From positions 95,800-159,799 of the forward strand of contig DATGJP010000055.1 of NCBI GenBank assembly GCA_035295125.1: a DNA stretch of 64,000 bases, written 5' to 3'. Positions 64,000-64,000 of this stretch are shown piece by piece. This stretch comes from JAICMB01 sp035295125 (GTDB lineage: Bacteria > Acidobacteriota > Terriglobia > Bryobacterales > Bryobacteraceae). Below the pieces are notes generated by a model. The model saw only the letters and a list, made by a program, of their open reading frames with translations. It was not told the origin of the DNA and did no database searches. Position 1 is the first letter of the stretch, and every line of letters begins with the position of its first letter. Both the position numbers and the translations under genes were made by a program.

Positions 64000-64000
64000 G

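Noticed and set aside
1..64000. CRISPR arrays, tRNA, rRNA and prophage genes
   Set aside because: No evenly spaced direct repeats, no cloverleaf or rRNA-like stretch and no phage structural genes were seen by reading; a covariance-model search would be needed to exclude small RNAs.

Overview
The window reads as chromosome of an Acidobacteriota bacterium, most likely near Bryobacteraceae/Solibacter. This is inferred from gene families, because no rRNA or tRNA gene was found to anchor it. Supporting signs: three large FtsX/MacB-type permeases without an ATPase (acidobacterial duplicated orphan permeases, ADOP), one of them coupled to a PadR regulator; a TonB receptor with an N-terminal carboxypeptidase-like regulatory domain; two eukaryotic-type Ser/Thr kinases; several secreted S9, S41 and M28 peptidases; high GC; and frequent TTG/GTG starts.

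Layout. 1-7.3 kb: S41 peptidase, DinB protein, PadR-ADOP pair, acyl-CoA synthetase. 7.3-11 kb: sparse accessory stretch with a conserved hypothetical, a decayed frameshifted gene, a cytochrome c, a DUF4386 membrane protein and a composite repeat. 11-19.5 kb: S9 peptidase, EthD protein, YjhG/YagF xylonate dehydratase and TPR protein on the plus strand, then a TolB-like/thioesterase pair diverging from a polytopic membrane protein. 19.6-24 kb: TonB receptor, HAD phosphatase, trans-sulfuration enzyme, Gly/Tyr-rich exported protein. 24.4-29.1 kb: response regulator diverging from a second ADOP, then VOC, lipid-binding-like secreted and GNAT proteins. 29.1-32 kb: Ser/Thr kinase with an enlarged activation loop, VOC protein, zinc-ribbon DUF4870 protein. 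32-36.2 kb: overlapping operon of MBL hydrolase, M28 peptidase, Tat-exported TIM-barrel protein and CPBP protease. 37.1-40.3 kb: KdpD/KdpE-like two-component pair whose downstream genes have decayed to a fused Usp-like/porin remnant. 40.4-44.2 kb: third ADOP and a DinB-pentapeptide fusion. 44.3-49 kb: sulfatase, formylglycine-generating enzyme and GH39 glycosidase, a self-contained unit for sulfated glycans. 48.9-52.9 kb: ArsR-SRPBCC-DUF998 operon with a strong operator, diverging from an S9 peptidase. 52.9-64 kb: 1037-residue unknown protein, Sel1 protein diverging from a kinase-TPR protein, tannase-family esterase, class IV aminotransferase, two-module AAA+ ATPase, and the end of an IS630 transposase at the right edge.

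The most notable non-coding signal is a dispersed REP-like repeat family (7-8 copies) built from hairpins with GGTGGCG and CAGGC/GCCTG arms, found only between genes. One copy abuts the PadR promoter. Several promoters place the -10 box so close to the start codon that leaderless mRNAs are likely. No CRISPR array, prophage or complete mobile element was seen.
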